A DNA stretch of 64,000 nucleotides from Clavelina lepadiformis (lineage: Eukaryota > Chordata > Ascidiacea > Aplousobranchia > Clavelinidae): positions 6,822,501-6,886,500 of the forward strand of contig NC_135243.1 of NCBI RefSeq assembly GCF_947623445.1. Direction: 5' to 3'. Below are positions 25,231 through 35,601 of this stretch, one piece after another. The notes below the pieces were generated by a model. That model had not been told where the DNA came from and did not search any database. It worked only from the letters and a program-made list of their open reading frames with translations. The first letter of the stretch is position 1, and every line of letters begins with the position of its first letter. The translations under genes and the position numbers were made by a program.

Positions 25231-25969
25231 TTATTTTCTTTTCTCAAATAAATCGATTTCTTTTAAACGAGACATGATTCGATCAATCTTTTCCTTGCTT
25301 GGTGCAGCAAGCGGCAGACGAGTTGGGCCAACTGGTAGACCGGTGACAGCTTGCATGACCGCTTTGTTCACACCGACATCGAAACCTGAATACAGTAAAA
25401 ATTCCAAAGATTATTTCAAGCGGTACGGGAGCATTTCTGTGGAAAAGAACAAGTCAAAAAGAAAGCTCAGAAATTTGCTATTAGAACTGCAAAGCAAGCA
25501 GATTAAAGTAAACTGCCCAACCAAAATTATCAAGAAAGTAGGTGCAGACAACTAGCATTTGATTATAAAAAAGCGACCTTCATCGAACATCACTCCAATC
25601 ATATTCGCAGAGATAATCTGATCCTTCGTCGCCTCTTTGAAGTTCCCCGCTCTTGCTGCTTTAAATATTCTGCTGTAGATCATTCCTGAGTAGTTGTAAG
25701 TGCCGATGCCGGCGTGAGCACCAAGAAGCAAAGCGCTGACGAATTGCCGATCGAAAGAACAGATAGAATTGTGCAAACTTAATGTGCCGTGGCCAGCAGT
25801 CAATTTTCATAAAAAAGCTTGAAAAAAGGACAGGAAATTTGCTGAAAACCTTCACCTGGTCCTTTCCATAGCAGAGACTGAGCTTGTCAGCAAATTTATC
25901 GACACATCTTGCGAATGTTGGGAGGTCAAACGAGGTGAATTTAATTCCTCCAAAATTAGAAATTTTCAG
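25231..25969 (-). pseudogene. N-acetylneuraminate lyase-like gene, 3' half only
   Basis: Three minus-strand blocks, 25969-25856, 25743-25578 and 25385-25231, keep one reading phase. The first has NFGGIKFTSFDL, where the Lys matches the Schiff-base lysine of sialic-acid aldolases (GLKFSDTDL in the human enzyme), and ends CYGKDQ. The second gives FVSALLLGAHAGIGTYN; the third gives KAVMQAVTGLPVGPTRLPL and a stop at 25233-25231. The enzyme splits N-acetylneuraminate into N-acetylmannosamine and pyruvate. Signs of decay: the N-terminal half (with the catalytic Tyr) was not found, and the second block is preceded by a pyrimidine tract ending CAA where CAG is needed for splicing in phase. The family call is good. 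Calling it a pseudogene is inference. Confidence 0.7.
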
Positions 25970-26228
25970 CTACATTTAAACAGGAAAAAATGCAAAATGC
26001 AGCGATATGGTGTGAACAAAGGTACGATGGATAAAATGGGAGATTGAAGCGACACGTATGTCAGCGTCAGTACGACAGTATTACTACCGAACAGATGTGT
26101 GCTTGAAAAATTCCCGCGGACTTAAGATTGACTCTCGCTTCTCGCTGCTTGCGAATTTCAGACATCAATTCCAAGCACCCCAGTTCAGCAATAAAACTTC
26201 AGAAAGGCCGGTTGGAAGTTTTTAAGCC
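25970..26228. other. No gene seen upstream of the lyase fragment
   Basis: The expected 5' exons of the lyase were searched for on the minus strand and not found. The stretch ends where a dispersed repeat begins. Confidence 0.4.
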
Positions 26229-26597
26229 TCATTACCAACGAGTCGTCGTCAGGCTTGCCGTCGCTTGATCTTCCAAATCCGGACCAGGCTTACTAAGAAC
26301 TCTGCAGCAGCTCCATACATCATGACATGCGTGTGAAGCTTCGCCTAGCATAAGAATTTGATTAGTTAGCCATTTGGCATTCGATTTTGACCTATAGACT
26401 GTTTGGTTATACACATCATAATCTATCTATCACAACCTTTTCTCTGGTCTAAACTGTAACCTAGGCTTCTCTGTCGATGTTCCTGAAAGTGTAATTGAAG
26501 AGAAACCTGAAATAACTAAGCTAACATAATAAAGTCCAAACATTGAAACAAATTAAGTTTTTACAACAAAACAGTTTAGGTAATAAAATAAATTCAT
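26229..26597. repeat. Duplicated flank R1, copy 1
   Basis: CATTACCAACGAGTCGTCGTC through AAACAGTTTAGGTAATAAAAT recurs at 40221-40575 and, trimmed on the left, at 50012-50335. In those two places it leads into a peptide-gene copy. Here it is joined to a broken peptide-gene piece. Confidence 0.7.
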
Positions 26598-26601
26598 GAA
26601 C

Positions 26602-26758
26602 GAACTGAAGTTTCGTCGTTCAACAATGGACTTCGCGAGTAAGATGTTATTTTGTACAACCAATTGATCATTTGCTTTAGTTGCTTACAAACAAATTTTA
26701 ACACGATGCTTATGAGACTTAATACAATGTTTTAAGCAACAGAATAAAAGATTAAACA
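26602..26758 (+). pseudogene. Peptide-gene fragment: exon 1 tail plus start of intron 1
   Basis: From ACTGAAGTTTCGTCG the sequence matches the end of exon 1 and the following intron of the peptide family (for example 34430-34590). The start codon, most of the signal peptide and exons 2-3 are missing. It ends at a TA microsatellite. Confidence 0.75.
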
Positions 26759-26761
26759 TAT

Positions 26762-26795
26762 GAATATATTTATATATATATATATATATTTATTA

Positions 26796-26832
<37 letters not shown>
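26762..26832. repeat. TA microsatellite
   Basis: About 70 bp of nearly pure TA with a few interruptions, marking the right edge of the broken peptide-gene piece. Confidence 0.9.
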
Positions 26833-26835
<3 letters not shown>

Positions 26836-26841
26836 GAATAG

Positions 26842-27190
26842 AGTGACCATAACGCAGAGAGTAGCCGACCAACAGAGGAGCATCCACCAAAGGAGGGCTT
26901 CAAACACGACTCAAACGAATTAACCTCGGAACAGCAGAAGAAAAGAGGGAACAAAAGAAAAGACATAAGCGGGGACTCAACAGAAAATCAAGAGAAACCG
27001 GAAACACAACGAAGTAAGATAGATCATATGCCATATGACTTTGCCGATTTGCTAATAGACGAAATTACAGACGTCCGATGTGCATCCAAAAACTACGTTC
27101 AAATCCAGAAAAGTAACGACCCAGGGAAAGAGGCTCCACAATTTGAAGAACCGGTTTACTGTACGGGATGTAATGGAGCTTTAATAAGAT
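26842..27190 (+). CDS. Unidentified charged coding exon with a C-x-x-C motif
   Basis: A TAG ends just before 26842 in this frame and also serves as a possible splice acceptor. The frame then stays open to 27447. The first ~115 codons look protein-like: a Glu/Lys/Gln-rich hydrophilic part (EQQKKRGNKRKD), then PYDFADLLIDEITDVRC and EPVYCTGCNGALI, suggesting a zinc-binding C-x-x-C. After about 27190 composition turns intron-like. No start codon context, partner exon or family could be assigned. It may be one exon of a larger gene or a stranded fragment. Confidence 0.4.
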
Positions 27191-27719
27191 GTAATTGTGT
27201 TACGTTGTTTTCTGCTTGGTTTGACGTGCCTTTGTATTTTCTGCCTTCGGCCAGAAGCACTGATAATTGCGATTACGCCTTGCCCGTTGTCGAACGTGTG
27301 TCATTCTACCGATGCCTTTACTACTGTGTAGACGTGCCTAGTTTTTACCATTTTATGAAATACAATCGTATAATTAACTGCAGGTCCCTTCGAACCAGCA
27401 CTAGAAAAAGGCCGGTTACAATTGCACCGATTTCTCGTTCCAATTAGTAAAAAATAGATACAAGTCATGTTATTTTAAATGCTGCGACATTACGTACAAA
27501 CCGAACCCAAGTGAACTCAATTATACTATAAATTAAAGATTGTACCCTTTTTCTGAGTTTTTTAATTTAGAATGCTTTTGGAAGTAGCCTACTCTGTGTT
27601 TTTTTCCGAAACTTATACGATCATTTTTTTCTCGTTTTTCTTATTATTTTTTATTAAGCGTGCCTTAACACCGTTTGAGAGCGTTTAATAAACAAAAACA
27701 AGGCTTGGAAGAAGCGTTC

Positions 27720-27984
27720 ATTTAATCTTTTATTGAATAACAATATTGACCTATATAAACAATGATAGCAGAGCAATTATAATGCCCTAAAAATTAATTT
27801 AAATTGGGGTTGGATTATCTCAAAGTAGGTTTGGATACTTGCTGTATGTGAATGTTGCAGAGGCCAAAAAAGTAAAAAAATACATTTTCTGTTTCCTGAA
27901 ATATCAAGTCGTGATTTGTTAGATCCGCTGTCAGCTAAGTCTGTTGATACGGAAATCACGTTGTAAAAGAATGCTAAAAAGAAT
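27720..27984. repeat. Peptide-gene upstream flank, detached copy
   Basis: Matches the region about 230-480 bases upstream of the peptide-gene copies at 31727, 34380, 37652 and 48495 (TTTTATTGAATAACAAT through AAATCACGTTGTAAAA). It is now separated from the nearest peptide gene (29377) by about 1.2 kb of unrelated sequence. Confidence 0.65.
27901..27922. promoter_or_regulatory. Dyad element, detached flank
   Basis: ATATCAAGTCGTGATTTGTTAG, a one-change version of the near-palindrome CAAATC-GT-GATTTG found upstream of most peptide genes. Its distance from the next gene makes function doubtful here. Confidence 0.3.
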
Positions 27985-29230
27985 TTTGCATTTTTATGAT
28001 AAATTTTATGATAAATGATACACCATTTACTACCAAAGAGATACGAAAATTCAGAACACGCAAATAGTATCTTGGTTTTCCTTTGTTTTTATTTTGGAAC
28101 TTTGATTGCCTTATCCTATTGTGCACTGATTAAGATAATATTCTTCTTTCGTTGCCTAGTCGACCTAATTTTTGAGTCCAGACTGATGGCAACCCTGCGT
28201 ATAAGCGTATGACTCATTTTTTACAATTAAGCGAAAATATTTGAATAGGTTTAATTGTTTACTGAGTTTATTCAAACATCAACGAGTTTCATGTTATTTT
28301 CATGGCATATAATTTCGTTCCTATGTCAGTGTAATTAAAATGTTTTGCCCAATTATTTCATTTATTGTAAGAAATCAGGTTAGTACATTCAGCAAATCTT
28401 TTTGAGCGCTCAAAGCCGGCTTTGCGTGTCGCTTCAACTTCCCATCAACCATTCATAACTCTGTTCACACCATATCGCTATATTTGCCTGTTTTCTTAAT
28501 TAAATGTAGAAATAAAACTCAACGCTTTGATAAACATACGACCAAACAAGTCAAATAAAATATCTTAAAATGATATCATGCGATAAACTTGTTATACACA
28601 AGCATGTTTTCACCCAAATAAAGCTTATTCGGGAACACATTCCCAAGCTCGTTACTAAAGAGAAAATACTATAAAACTGGCTTGGTTCATGGTTGTCTAA
28701 AGTTTGTCGCGATTGCCTGTGGCTATTGACGTATAGTAAGCAAATGATTGCGTGCTATGACAAGCAAGCAATTTCGTGCTCTGTAACAGAGCACTATCTT
28801 GTGCATCAAGGCAACGAATCGGATGTGAGGAAGCGGGAAGTAAAATATTGCACGGCACTTTGTTTATCTCAACACTTAGTTGCTCGAAAAGTAAAAGCTT
28901 ATTGAAACATTAGTAGCTGTGCTGTTTTCTTAGGAGAAGTGTTGTTTTAAGAAGTCTATTTTTTTCAAAGAAAGTGTCACAGTGTAAACAAACAAGCATT
29001 TAAGTGATACTTGCTTTCGTTAAATTTTATTGTTTTCCTCCGTGCTGTAGTGATGACGATGAGGATAGGGACGCTGGAGAACGGGGTTTTCCCACTTTTG
29101 TTGATGCGGGAGCGCTTACAAATAGCTTTTTGCTATAAAAGCTCAATTTGAAGATGCTGTTTTGTATTAAATTAATCTTCTGGTTGAACAAATTTAATTA
29201 TGCATCAAATGGTCAGCTAGGGGGCAGGTT
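27985..29230. other. No gene seen
   Basis: About 1.2 kb that splits the flank at 27720 from peptide gene 1. No terminal repeats or coding exon were recognised. Confidence 0.4.
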
Positions 29231-29376
29231 CCTTGCAAACCAATTAAGGATTTTCAGCAGTGCATGACTCCCATACAATAGAGCACTGATACCAATAACC
29301 TTTCTATTCTTTTAGTCTAACACGGTATTACAGCGGATTGGCAGCTGAAGCGTCATCTATTTCAAGTCGACCCAAA

Positions 29377-30026
29377 ATGAGTAAATTGTTTTTCTTTGTT
29401 GGATTTCTACTTCTTGTCAGTTTGACTGAAATTTCGTCTATTTTCTCACATGGAGTTCACCGGTAAGACAATTCCTCAAATACAGTTGAGCAGTTAGATT
29501 TACTGCTTACATATACACACTTTTTTACGTTGTTTTTGGAACCTATATAAAGTATTTTTAAGCAGATATGAAAACAAGTCTCTATTTAATCATTTACAAA
29601 TAACAACTACCCACACATACGTCACAATAGAAGAAGGTGCTGTAGATTTATAATTATACTTTTAATAGCTTTTAAAAATTTGATCCATTTAATACATATG
29701 CAGAAAAGTGCGTCATGGCTATAATTTTATGGAAAAGATTGACACAGGTAAATTGTACGTTGTTCGGTGGACATTCTTGTTTAAATGGTAACTTTAAATT
29801 TTGTATTAATAAAAATTGATATATCTGCAATACTAATATGGTCTTACATTTTTGTACGTGTAGATTATGGTTTATATGTGAAATCATGATGACGTTTAAT
29901 CTCGAATGCTCTGCAATTTTATGAACAGAGATCAACAATGAATTAACGAACACGCAGCATCGAGCACGACGAAACGTTGCGGAAGAAGAAGACGATCATG
30001 AATTGGGCCCGCGCAATGGCAAATAA
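29377..30026 (+). CDS. Small secreted peptide precursor, copy 1
   Basis: Exons 29377-29462, 29704-29747 and 29929-30026 (phases 2 and 1) encode 75 residues. Exon 1 is a signal peptide starting MSKLFFFVGFLLL. Exon 2 adds a short basic segment (KVRHGYNFMEKIDT). Exon 3 gives EINNELTNTQH, the dibasic site R-A-R-R, NVAEEED, and the tail HELGPRN-Gly-Lys before TAA. A furin-type cut after RARR and C-terminal amidation at Gly are predicted. This copy lacks the cysteines of its sisters; Leu and Asn stand in their places. It is the most diverged of the closely linked copies in its signal peptide. I do not recognise the family; hormone-like or host-defence peptide are both possible. Confidence 0.75.
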
Positions 30027-30375
30027 AATATCATTTGCGTCAACTGTTTGGCGTTGTATTTATTTGCAAAGTTATTTGACGAATATAATAAATACGTCAG
30101 TGTGCACACCAAACGTTGCATCTCTTTAATCTGGAAAATATAATTAGGCATTAATTAATCGGAAATCACGTTGTAAAAATCGTGAAAAACTTTTTATCTT
30201 TTCATGTTAAATTGCCTACTTCGTGTGCCACTGGCAAGTCAATTAAAGGTTTTTAGCAGTTACGCACATATACAGCGTTGTATATCATTAGAGTGCGTAC
30301 ACTTGTTCAGCACACAGCACGGTATAACAGTGTAGATTGTCAGTTGAAATAACCTTTGTTTGAAATCGAAGCAAA

Positions 30376-31038
30376 ATGAACAAATTGCTTTTCTTCGTTG
30401 GACTTCTACTTCTTCTCAGTTTCACTGAAGTTTCGTCGTTCAACGGTGGACCTCCCGGGTAAGATGTTATTTTGTACAACCAATTGATCAGTTGCGTTAG
30501 TTGTTTACAAACATAAATTTATGCTTATGAGACTTAACACAATGTTTTAAGCAACAGATTAAAAGGTTAAACGTATCTTTCAACCACTAAAAATAACGTT
30601 ACACACTTGCTACGATGAATACAAGTGTTAAAGATTTATAACTTTGTACTTTAAATAACTTTTTAACACTTTGATTTATTCAATGTAACATGTAGAAAAT
30701 TGCGTCCTGGCTATACTTTAATGGAAAGGATTAACACAGGTAAACTCTATGTATTGCTTTGTACTTTGTTCATGTGACGTTCGTGTTTATATAATAACTT
30801 TAAATTTTGTTTTGATAAAAAAAGATATATCGGCGATACTAATATGGTCTTACGTTTTTGTACGTGTAGATTATGGTTTATATGTGAAATCATGATGGCG
30901 TTTAATCTCGAATATTTTGCAATTTTATGAACAGAGATCAGCAATGAATTAACCGACACACAAGATCGAGCAAGACGAAACGTTGCCGAAGAAAAAGACG
31001 GTGATTGGCCTGGATGCGCGCCTAGTTGTCGCAAATAA
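30376..31038 (+). CDS. Small secreted peptide precursor, copy 2
   Basis: Exons 30376-30458, 30696-30739 and 30935-31038 give 76 residues. The signal peptide MNKLLFFVGLLLLLSFTEVSS is followed by FNGGPPG, exon 2 KLRPGYTLMERINT, then EISNELTDTQD, R-A-R-R and NVAEEKD. The tail is DWPGCAPSCRK: two cysteines three residues apart around a Pro, with Arg-Lys in place of the Gly-Lys amidation signal. Exon borders match all other copies. Its upstream flank keeps AAATCACGTTGTAAAA but lacks the dyad element found in the other copies. Confidence 0.8.
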
Positions 31039-31457
31039 AATTCCTTTGTGTCAATAGGTTGTCAGTGTAATTTTTTGCAAAGTTATTTGGCGAATCTAAT
31101 GAATATAACAATGTGCACACCAAATCATGCTTCTCTTTAATTTGGAAAATATGATTACTCATTCAGACGACCGTGAAATTAGCCAAATAATATCAAAAAT
31201 AATAAATAAAAAAAGTATTCAACTATATACCGGTGTTTGAAAACACGAGTTATAGAGCAAAAAAAGGAAGAAATTCAGTTTTAAAAAATTACCTATAATT
31301 GTTGACCTATATCAACAATTATAGCAGAGCAATTATAATGCCCTAAAAAATTAATTTAAATTTGAGTTGGATTATCTCAAAGTAGGTTTGGATACTTGCT
31401 GTATGTGAATGTTGCAGAGGCCAAAAAAGTGAAAAAATACATTTTCATTTTCCTAAA

Positions 31458-31479
31458 ATATCAAATCGTGATTTGTTAG
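31458..31479. promoter_or_regulatory. Dyad element upstream of peptide gene 3
   Basis: ATATCAAATCGTGATTTGTTAG, holding the arms CAAATC and GATTTG, about 250 bases before the start codon at 31727. Confidence 0.45.
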
Positions 31480-31726
31480 TTCCCCTGTCAGCTAAATCTG
31501 TTGATACAGAAATCACGTTGTAAAAAATTGGGAAAAAGAATTATATCTTTTTATGTTAAATCGCCTATTTCTTGTGCCCTTCACAAATCAGTTAAAGGCT
31601 TTTAACAGTGACGCACATATACAGCATTGCATATATAATTAGAGTGCGTATACTTGCTCAGCACACAACTGGGCATAATAACGTAGATTGTCAGTTGAAA
31701 TAATCTTTGTGTGAAATCGAAGCAAA

Positions 31727-32382
31727 ATGAACAAATTGCTTTTCTTCGTTGGACTTCTACTTCTTCTCAGTTTCACTGAAGTTTCGTCGTTCAACGGTGG
31801 ACTTCGCGGGTAAGATGTTACTTTGTACAACCAATTGATCAGTTGCGTTAGTTGCTTACAAACATAAATTTATGTTTATGAGACTTAACACAATGTTTTA
31901 AGCAACAGATTAAAAGGTTAAACGTATCTTTCATCCACTAAAAATGACGTTACACACTTGTTACGATGAAGACAAGTGTTAAAGATTTATAACTATTTAC
32001 TTTAAATAGCTTTTTAACACTTTGATTTGTTCAATGCAACATGTAGAAAATTGCGTCCTGGCTATAATTTAAAGGAAAGGATTAACACAGGTAAACTCTA
32101 TGTATTGCTATGTACTTTGTTCATGTGACGTTCGTGTTTAAATGGTAACTTTAAATTTTGTATTAAAGAAATAGATATATCTGCAATACTAATATGGTTT
32201 TACATTTTTGTACGTGTAGATTATGGTTTGTATGTAAAATCATGATTGCATTTAATCTCGAATGTTCTGCAATTTTATGAACAGAGATCAACAACGAATT
32301 AACCGACACACAAGATCGAGCAAGACGAAGTGTTGCCAAAGAAAAAGACGAAAAAAGATTCGAGCCTAAATATGGCAAATAA
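31727..32382 (+). CDS. Small secreted peptide precursor, copy 3
   Basis: Exons 31727-31809, 32047-32090 and 32285-32382 give 74 residues. Signal peptide and propeptide match copy 2 (SFNGGLRG, KLRPGYNLKERINT, EINNELTDTQD, R-A-R-R, SVAKEKD). The tail is EKRFEPKY-Gly-Lys: Phe and Tyr occupy the two cysteine positions, the central Pro is kept, and the Gly-Lys amidation signal is present. A second dibasic pair (K-R) could release a shorter FEPKY-amide. Confidence 0.8.
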
Positions 32383-32908
32383 AATACCATTTGTGTCAAT
32401 AGGTTGGCAGTGTAATTTTTGCAAAGTTGTTTGGCGAAAGTAATAAATATGACAATGTGCACACCCAATCATGCATCTCTTTAATTAGGAAAATATGATT
32501 ACTCATTCAGACGACCGTGAAATTAGCCAAATAATGTCAAAAATAATAAATAAATAAATTATTCAACTATATACCGGTGTTTGGATACACGAGTTATAGA
32601 GCAAAAAAAAGGAAGAAATTCAGTTTTAAGAAATTACCCAATAGGTTTCTAGAACGTGAAATCAATAATATTGCTTTCTTTTGTTGACAATAAAGAAGCA
32701 TCATACAGACACCCCCTGACCACACTTTGGGTGCTTTGCAACATCTAGTAAATATGACAACTTTGAACGGATATACACTGCATTGTGTGTTTTGTTAAGT
32801 ATATGACATAAATGCTTGAGTTAAGTTTGATTGTTCAAGGCAAAAGAAATGATCAGTTCAAATATACCAAACACAAAACACACAGCATTGTCTTTCCGAT
32901 ATGATATG

Positions 32909-32930
32909 ATATGATATGATAAGATACATT
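32909..32930. repeat. ATATG pentamer microsatellite
   Basis: Four to five ATATG repeats; shorter versions occur in the paralogous flanks near 38800 and 49675. Confidence 0.8.
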
Positions 32931-32977
32931 ACGATATCCTTAAAAAGTAACAACGAAAACATTTATCACGTATTTAA

Positions 32978-33172
32978 TTGTTTATCAGCTTACAATGCGA
33001 CGATTTGTTTAAGCAAACATTGACGTCTGAACTCAATTCATCATCCCAGCAAGCAAACAGCACGATAACGCATGTTCCGACAAGCTTTTGCGTTTGGATC
33101 AGAGTGTTAAGACAAATGTTTCTTTCTTTCCGCTTCTTCACATCTGCTTCTTTTATTCACGAGATAAATTGA
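32978..33172. repeat. 195-bp downstream block, copy 1
   Basis: Part of the 3' flank of a peptide-gene unit. It is repeated at 38881-39075 and 49759-49953 and is open in one frame on each strand in all three copies. The plus frame begins at TTG rather than ATG and the copies are too alike for openness to show selection, so I do not call a gene. Confidence 0.6.
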
Positions 33173-33405
33173 TGATAAGTGACAAAGTGACATAGCAGTA
33201 CTATCATTTCATTGAATCATTTGCTTGCTATGCGTTGAAATATACGTTTGTTAACTGTCCTGCTAGATGTTCGTAAATCGTTTGTATTTACCAGTAGTTA
33301 ACTGAATAATGTGGTGGTAGCGTAAATATAACTCTAAATTGTTTACCTGTAACAGCAATAATTGTAGAAAAGTTGTATAAATTTGTTGATTTCAAAGTCA
33401 CTTAC

Positions 33406-33490
33406 CCGATTATTCCAACTCCATACCACCCAGAAACCTCAGTCAAACTCAAAACAAGTAAAAGTCCAACAAAGAAAAACAGTTGTTCAT
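33406..33490 (-). pseudogene. Inverted, diverged peptide-gene exon 1
   Basis: Read on the minus strand, 33490-33406 aligns with exon 1 of the peptide family: a start codon after GAAGCAAA, a FVGLLL-like stretch and a GTAAGT donor. The frame is not intact compared with the others and no matching exons 2-3 were found further down the minus strand. It is an old inverted copy. Confidence 0.65.
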
Positions 33491-34111
33491 TTTGCTTCAA
33501 GTTTAAACAAATGTGACTTTAACAGTCGTTAACACTGTTATAAACAAATCAGAACGCAGAGAAATTCAAGAATTAAAATTCTATTTACATGCGGTGTTGC
33601 GTGTGCAACAAACACTGCTAATGAATTATAGTGTTACACAATTCACTTTTTCGATAAAACACGAATTTGACAAGAAATGATTGCGCTTAATCACATTGGC
33701 CTTCAACGTGGTTTTGAAGACATCTGGATTACGTTTCAACATCCCATTATAAGAAATACCGCAATAAAATCCGTTATGATTTACCTGTTTTGTAAGCATT
33801 TAGAGAATTTGGTGATATTTTAACGGCGTGCACTAATTTCATATGTACTCACGTTGACTTAACAAATATTTTCATGGGTTTAAGGGTCTTTGCTACAATA
33901 CAGGAGCTCGGAAAGTTGGAACAAGCGTTCATTTTCTCTTTTATTGAATAACAATTTAACCTATATAAACAATGATAGCAGAGCAATTATAATGCCCTAA
34001 AAAATTAATTTAAATTTGGGTTGGATTATCTCAAAGTGTGTTTGGATACTTGCTGTATGTGAATGTTGCAGGGCCCAAAAAAGTGAAAAAATACATCTTC
34101 ATTTTCCTAAA

Positions 34112-34133
34112 ATATCAAATCGTGATTTGTTAG
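34112..34133. promoter_or_regulatory. Dyad element upstream of peptide gene 4
   Basis: ATATCAAATCGTGATTTGTTAG, about 250 bases before the start codon at 34380. A CATATAAT string near 34286 could be the TATA box. Confidence 0.45.
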
Positions 34134-34379
34134 TTCTGCTGTCAGCTATAAGTCTGTTGATACGGAAATCACGTTGTAAAAGAATGATGAAAAGAATTTT
34201 ATCTTTCATGTTAAATCGCCTACTTCGTGTGCCACTGGCAATTCAGTTAAAGGTTTTTAGCAGTGACGCACATATACAGCATTGCATATAATTAGAGTGC
34301 GTATACTTGTTCAGCACACAGTTGGGCATAATAGCGTAGATTGTCAGTTGAAATAACATTTGTTTGAAATTGAAGCAAA

Positions 34380-35031
34380 ATGAACAAATTGCTTTTCTTC
34401 GTTGGACTTCTACTTCTTCTCAGTTTCACTGAAGTTTCGTCGTTCAACAATGGTGGACTTCGCGGGTAAGATGTTACTTTGTACAACCAATTGATCAGTT
34501 GCGTTAGTTGCTTACAGGCATAAATTTTAACACGATGCTTATGAGACTTAATACAATGTTTTAAGCAACAGATTAAAAGATTAAGCCTATTTTTCAACCA
34601 CTAAAAATGATGTTACACACTTGTTACGATGAATACAAATGTTAAAGATTTATAAGTTTGTACTTTAAATAGCTTTTTAACCCTTTGATTTGTTCAATGC
34701 AACATGTAGAAGAGTACTTCATGGCTATGATTTAAAGGAAAGGATTAAAACAGGTAAACTGCTTGTATTGCTATGTACTTTGTTCATGTGACGTTCGTGT
34801 TTAAATGGTAATTTTAAAAATTGATATATCTGCAATATTGATATGGTTTTATATTTTTGTACGTGTAGATTATGGTTTATATGTGAAACCATGATGGCGT
34901 TTAATCTCGAATGTTTTGCAATTTTATGAACAGAGATCAGCAATGAATTAACCGACACACAGGATCGAGCACGACGAAATGTTGCCGAAGAAAAAGACAG
35001 TTATGGACCGCCTAGTGGGATGTCCGCCTAG
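34380..35031 (+). CDS. Small secreted peptide precursor, copy 4
   Basis: Exons 34380-34465, 34710-34753 and 34934-35031 give 75 residues: the common signal peptide, SFNNGGLRG, exon 2 RVLHGYDLKERIKT, EISNELTDTQD, R-A-R-R, NVAEEKD, and the tail SYGPPSGMSA with neither cysteines nor Gly-Lys. The DNA of the tail resembles copy 8, whose C-x-P-x-C Gly-Lys codons lie here in another frame, so the tail seems to have changed frame rather than been replaced. It may still be expressed as a different peptide. Confidence 0.7.
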
Positions 35032-35363
35032 ATGTGGCAAATAAAATATCATTTGTGCCAATAGGTTGGCAGTGCATGTAATTTTTTGCAAATTTATTTG
35101 ACGAATGTAATAAATATGACAATGTGCACACCCAATCATGCATCTCTTTAATTTGGAAAATATGATTACTCATTCAGACGACAGTGAAATTGGCCAAATA
35201 ATGTCAAAATAAATGAATAAAATAAAGCATCTAACTATATACCGGTGTTTAAAAACACAAGTTATAGAGAGAAAACAGGAAGAAATTCAATTTTAAGAAA
35301 TTACCCATGCCCAACAAGTTTCTAACAACGTGAAATCAATAATATTGCTTTCTTTTGTTGACA

Positions 35364-35452
35364 GCAATGAATTAACCGACACACAGGATCGAGTAAGGCG
35401 AAATGTTGCGGAAGAACAAGACGTTGAATTGGGCCCGCGCAGTGGCAAATAA
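35364..35452 (+). pseudogene. Orphan peptide-gene exon 3
   Basis: About 330 bases after copy 4 a lone exon-3 body appears (NELTDTQD, R-V-R-R, NVAEEQD, tail VELGPRS-Gly-Lys). It is joined to flank sequence that elsewhere continues into TAAAGAAGCATC. The join leaves a TTTCTTTTGTTGACAG acceptor-like string, but splicing there would be out of phase. The tail is closest to that of copy 1. Confidence 0.75.
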
Positions 35453-35601
35453 AATATCATGTGTGTTAACAGTTATGCGTTGTATTTATTTGCAAATCTA
35501 TTTGAAGAATATAATAAATATGAAAATATGCACACCCAAACGTTGCATTACTTTAATTTGGAAAGTATGATTAATTAATTTTGCCGTGAAATTGGCTAAA
35601 T

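Larger units (their letters stand above)
33244..34133. repeat. 890-bp near-identical duplicated tract, left copy
   Basis: Matches 47361-48250 without indels; reading both by eye I see one base difference. Beyond 34133 identity drops sharply. It holds an inverted peptide-gene piece and the upstream flank of peptide copy 4. Confidence 0.85.

Noticed and set aside
25274-25555. 93-codon plus-strand frame with Gly/Arg-rich start
   Set aside because: It is the shadow of the lyase-like exon on the other strand, which has clear family motifs.
19821-25969. A joint sialic-acid operon-like cluster with the SLC17 gene
   Set aside because: The lyase piece looks dead, is about 28 kb from the transporter, and animal genes of a pathway are seldom clustered.
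32978-33172. 64-codon open frame present in three copies (also 38881 and 49759)
   Set aside because: It begins at TTG, the opposite strand is also open, and the three copies are too similar for openness to mean selection. It lies in the peptide-gene 3' flank.
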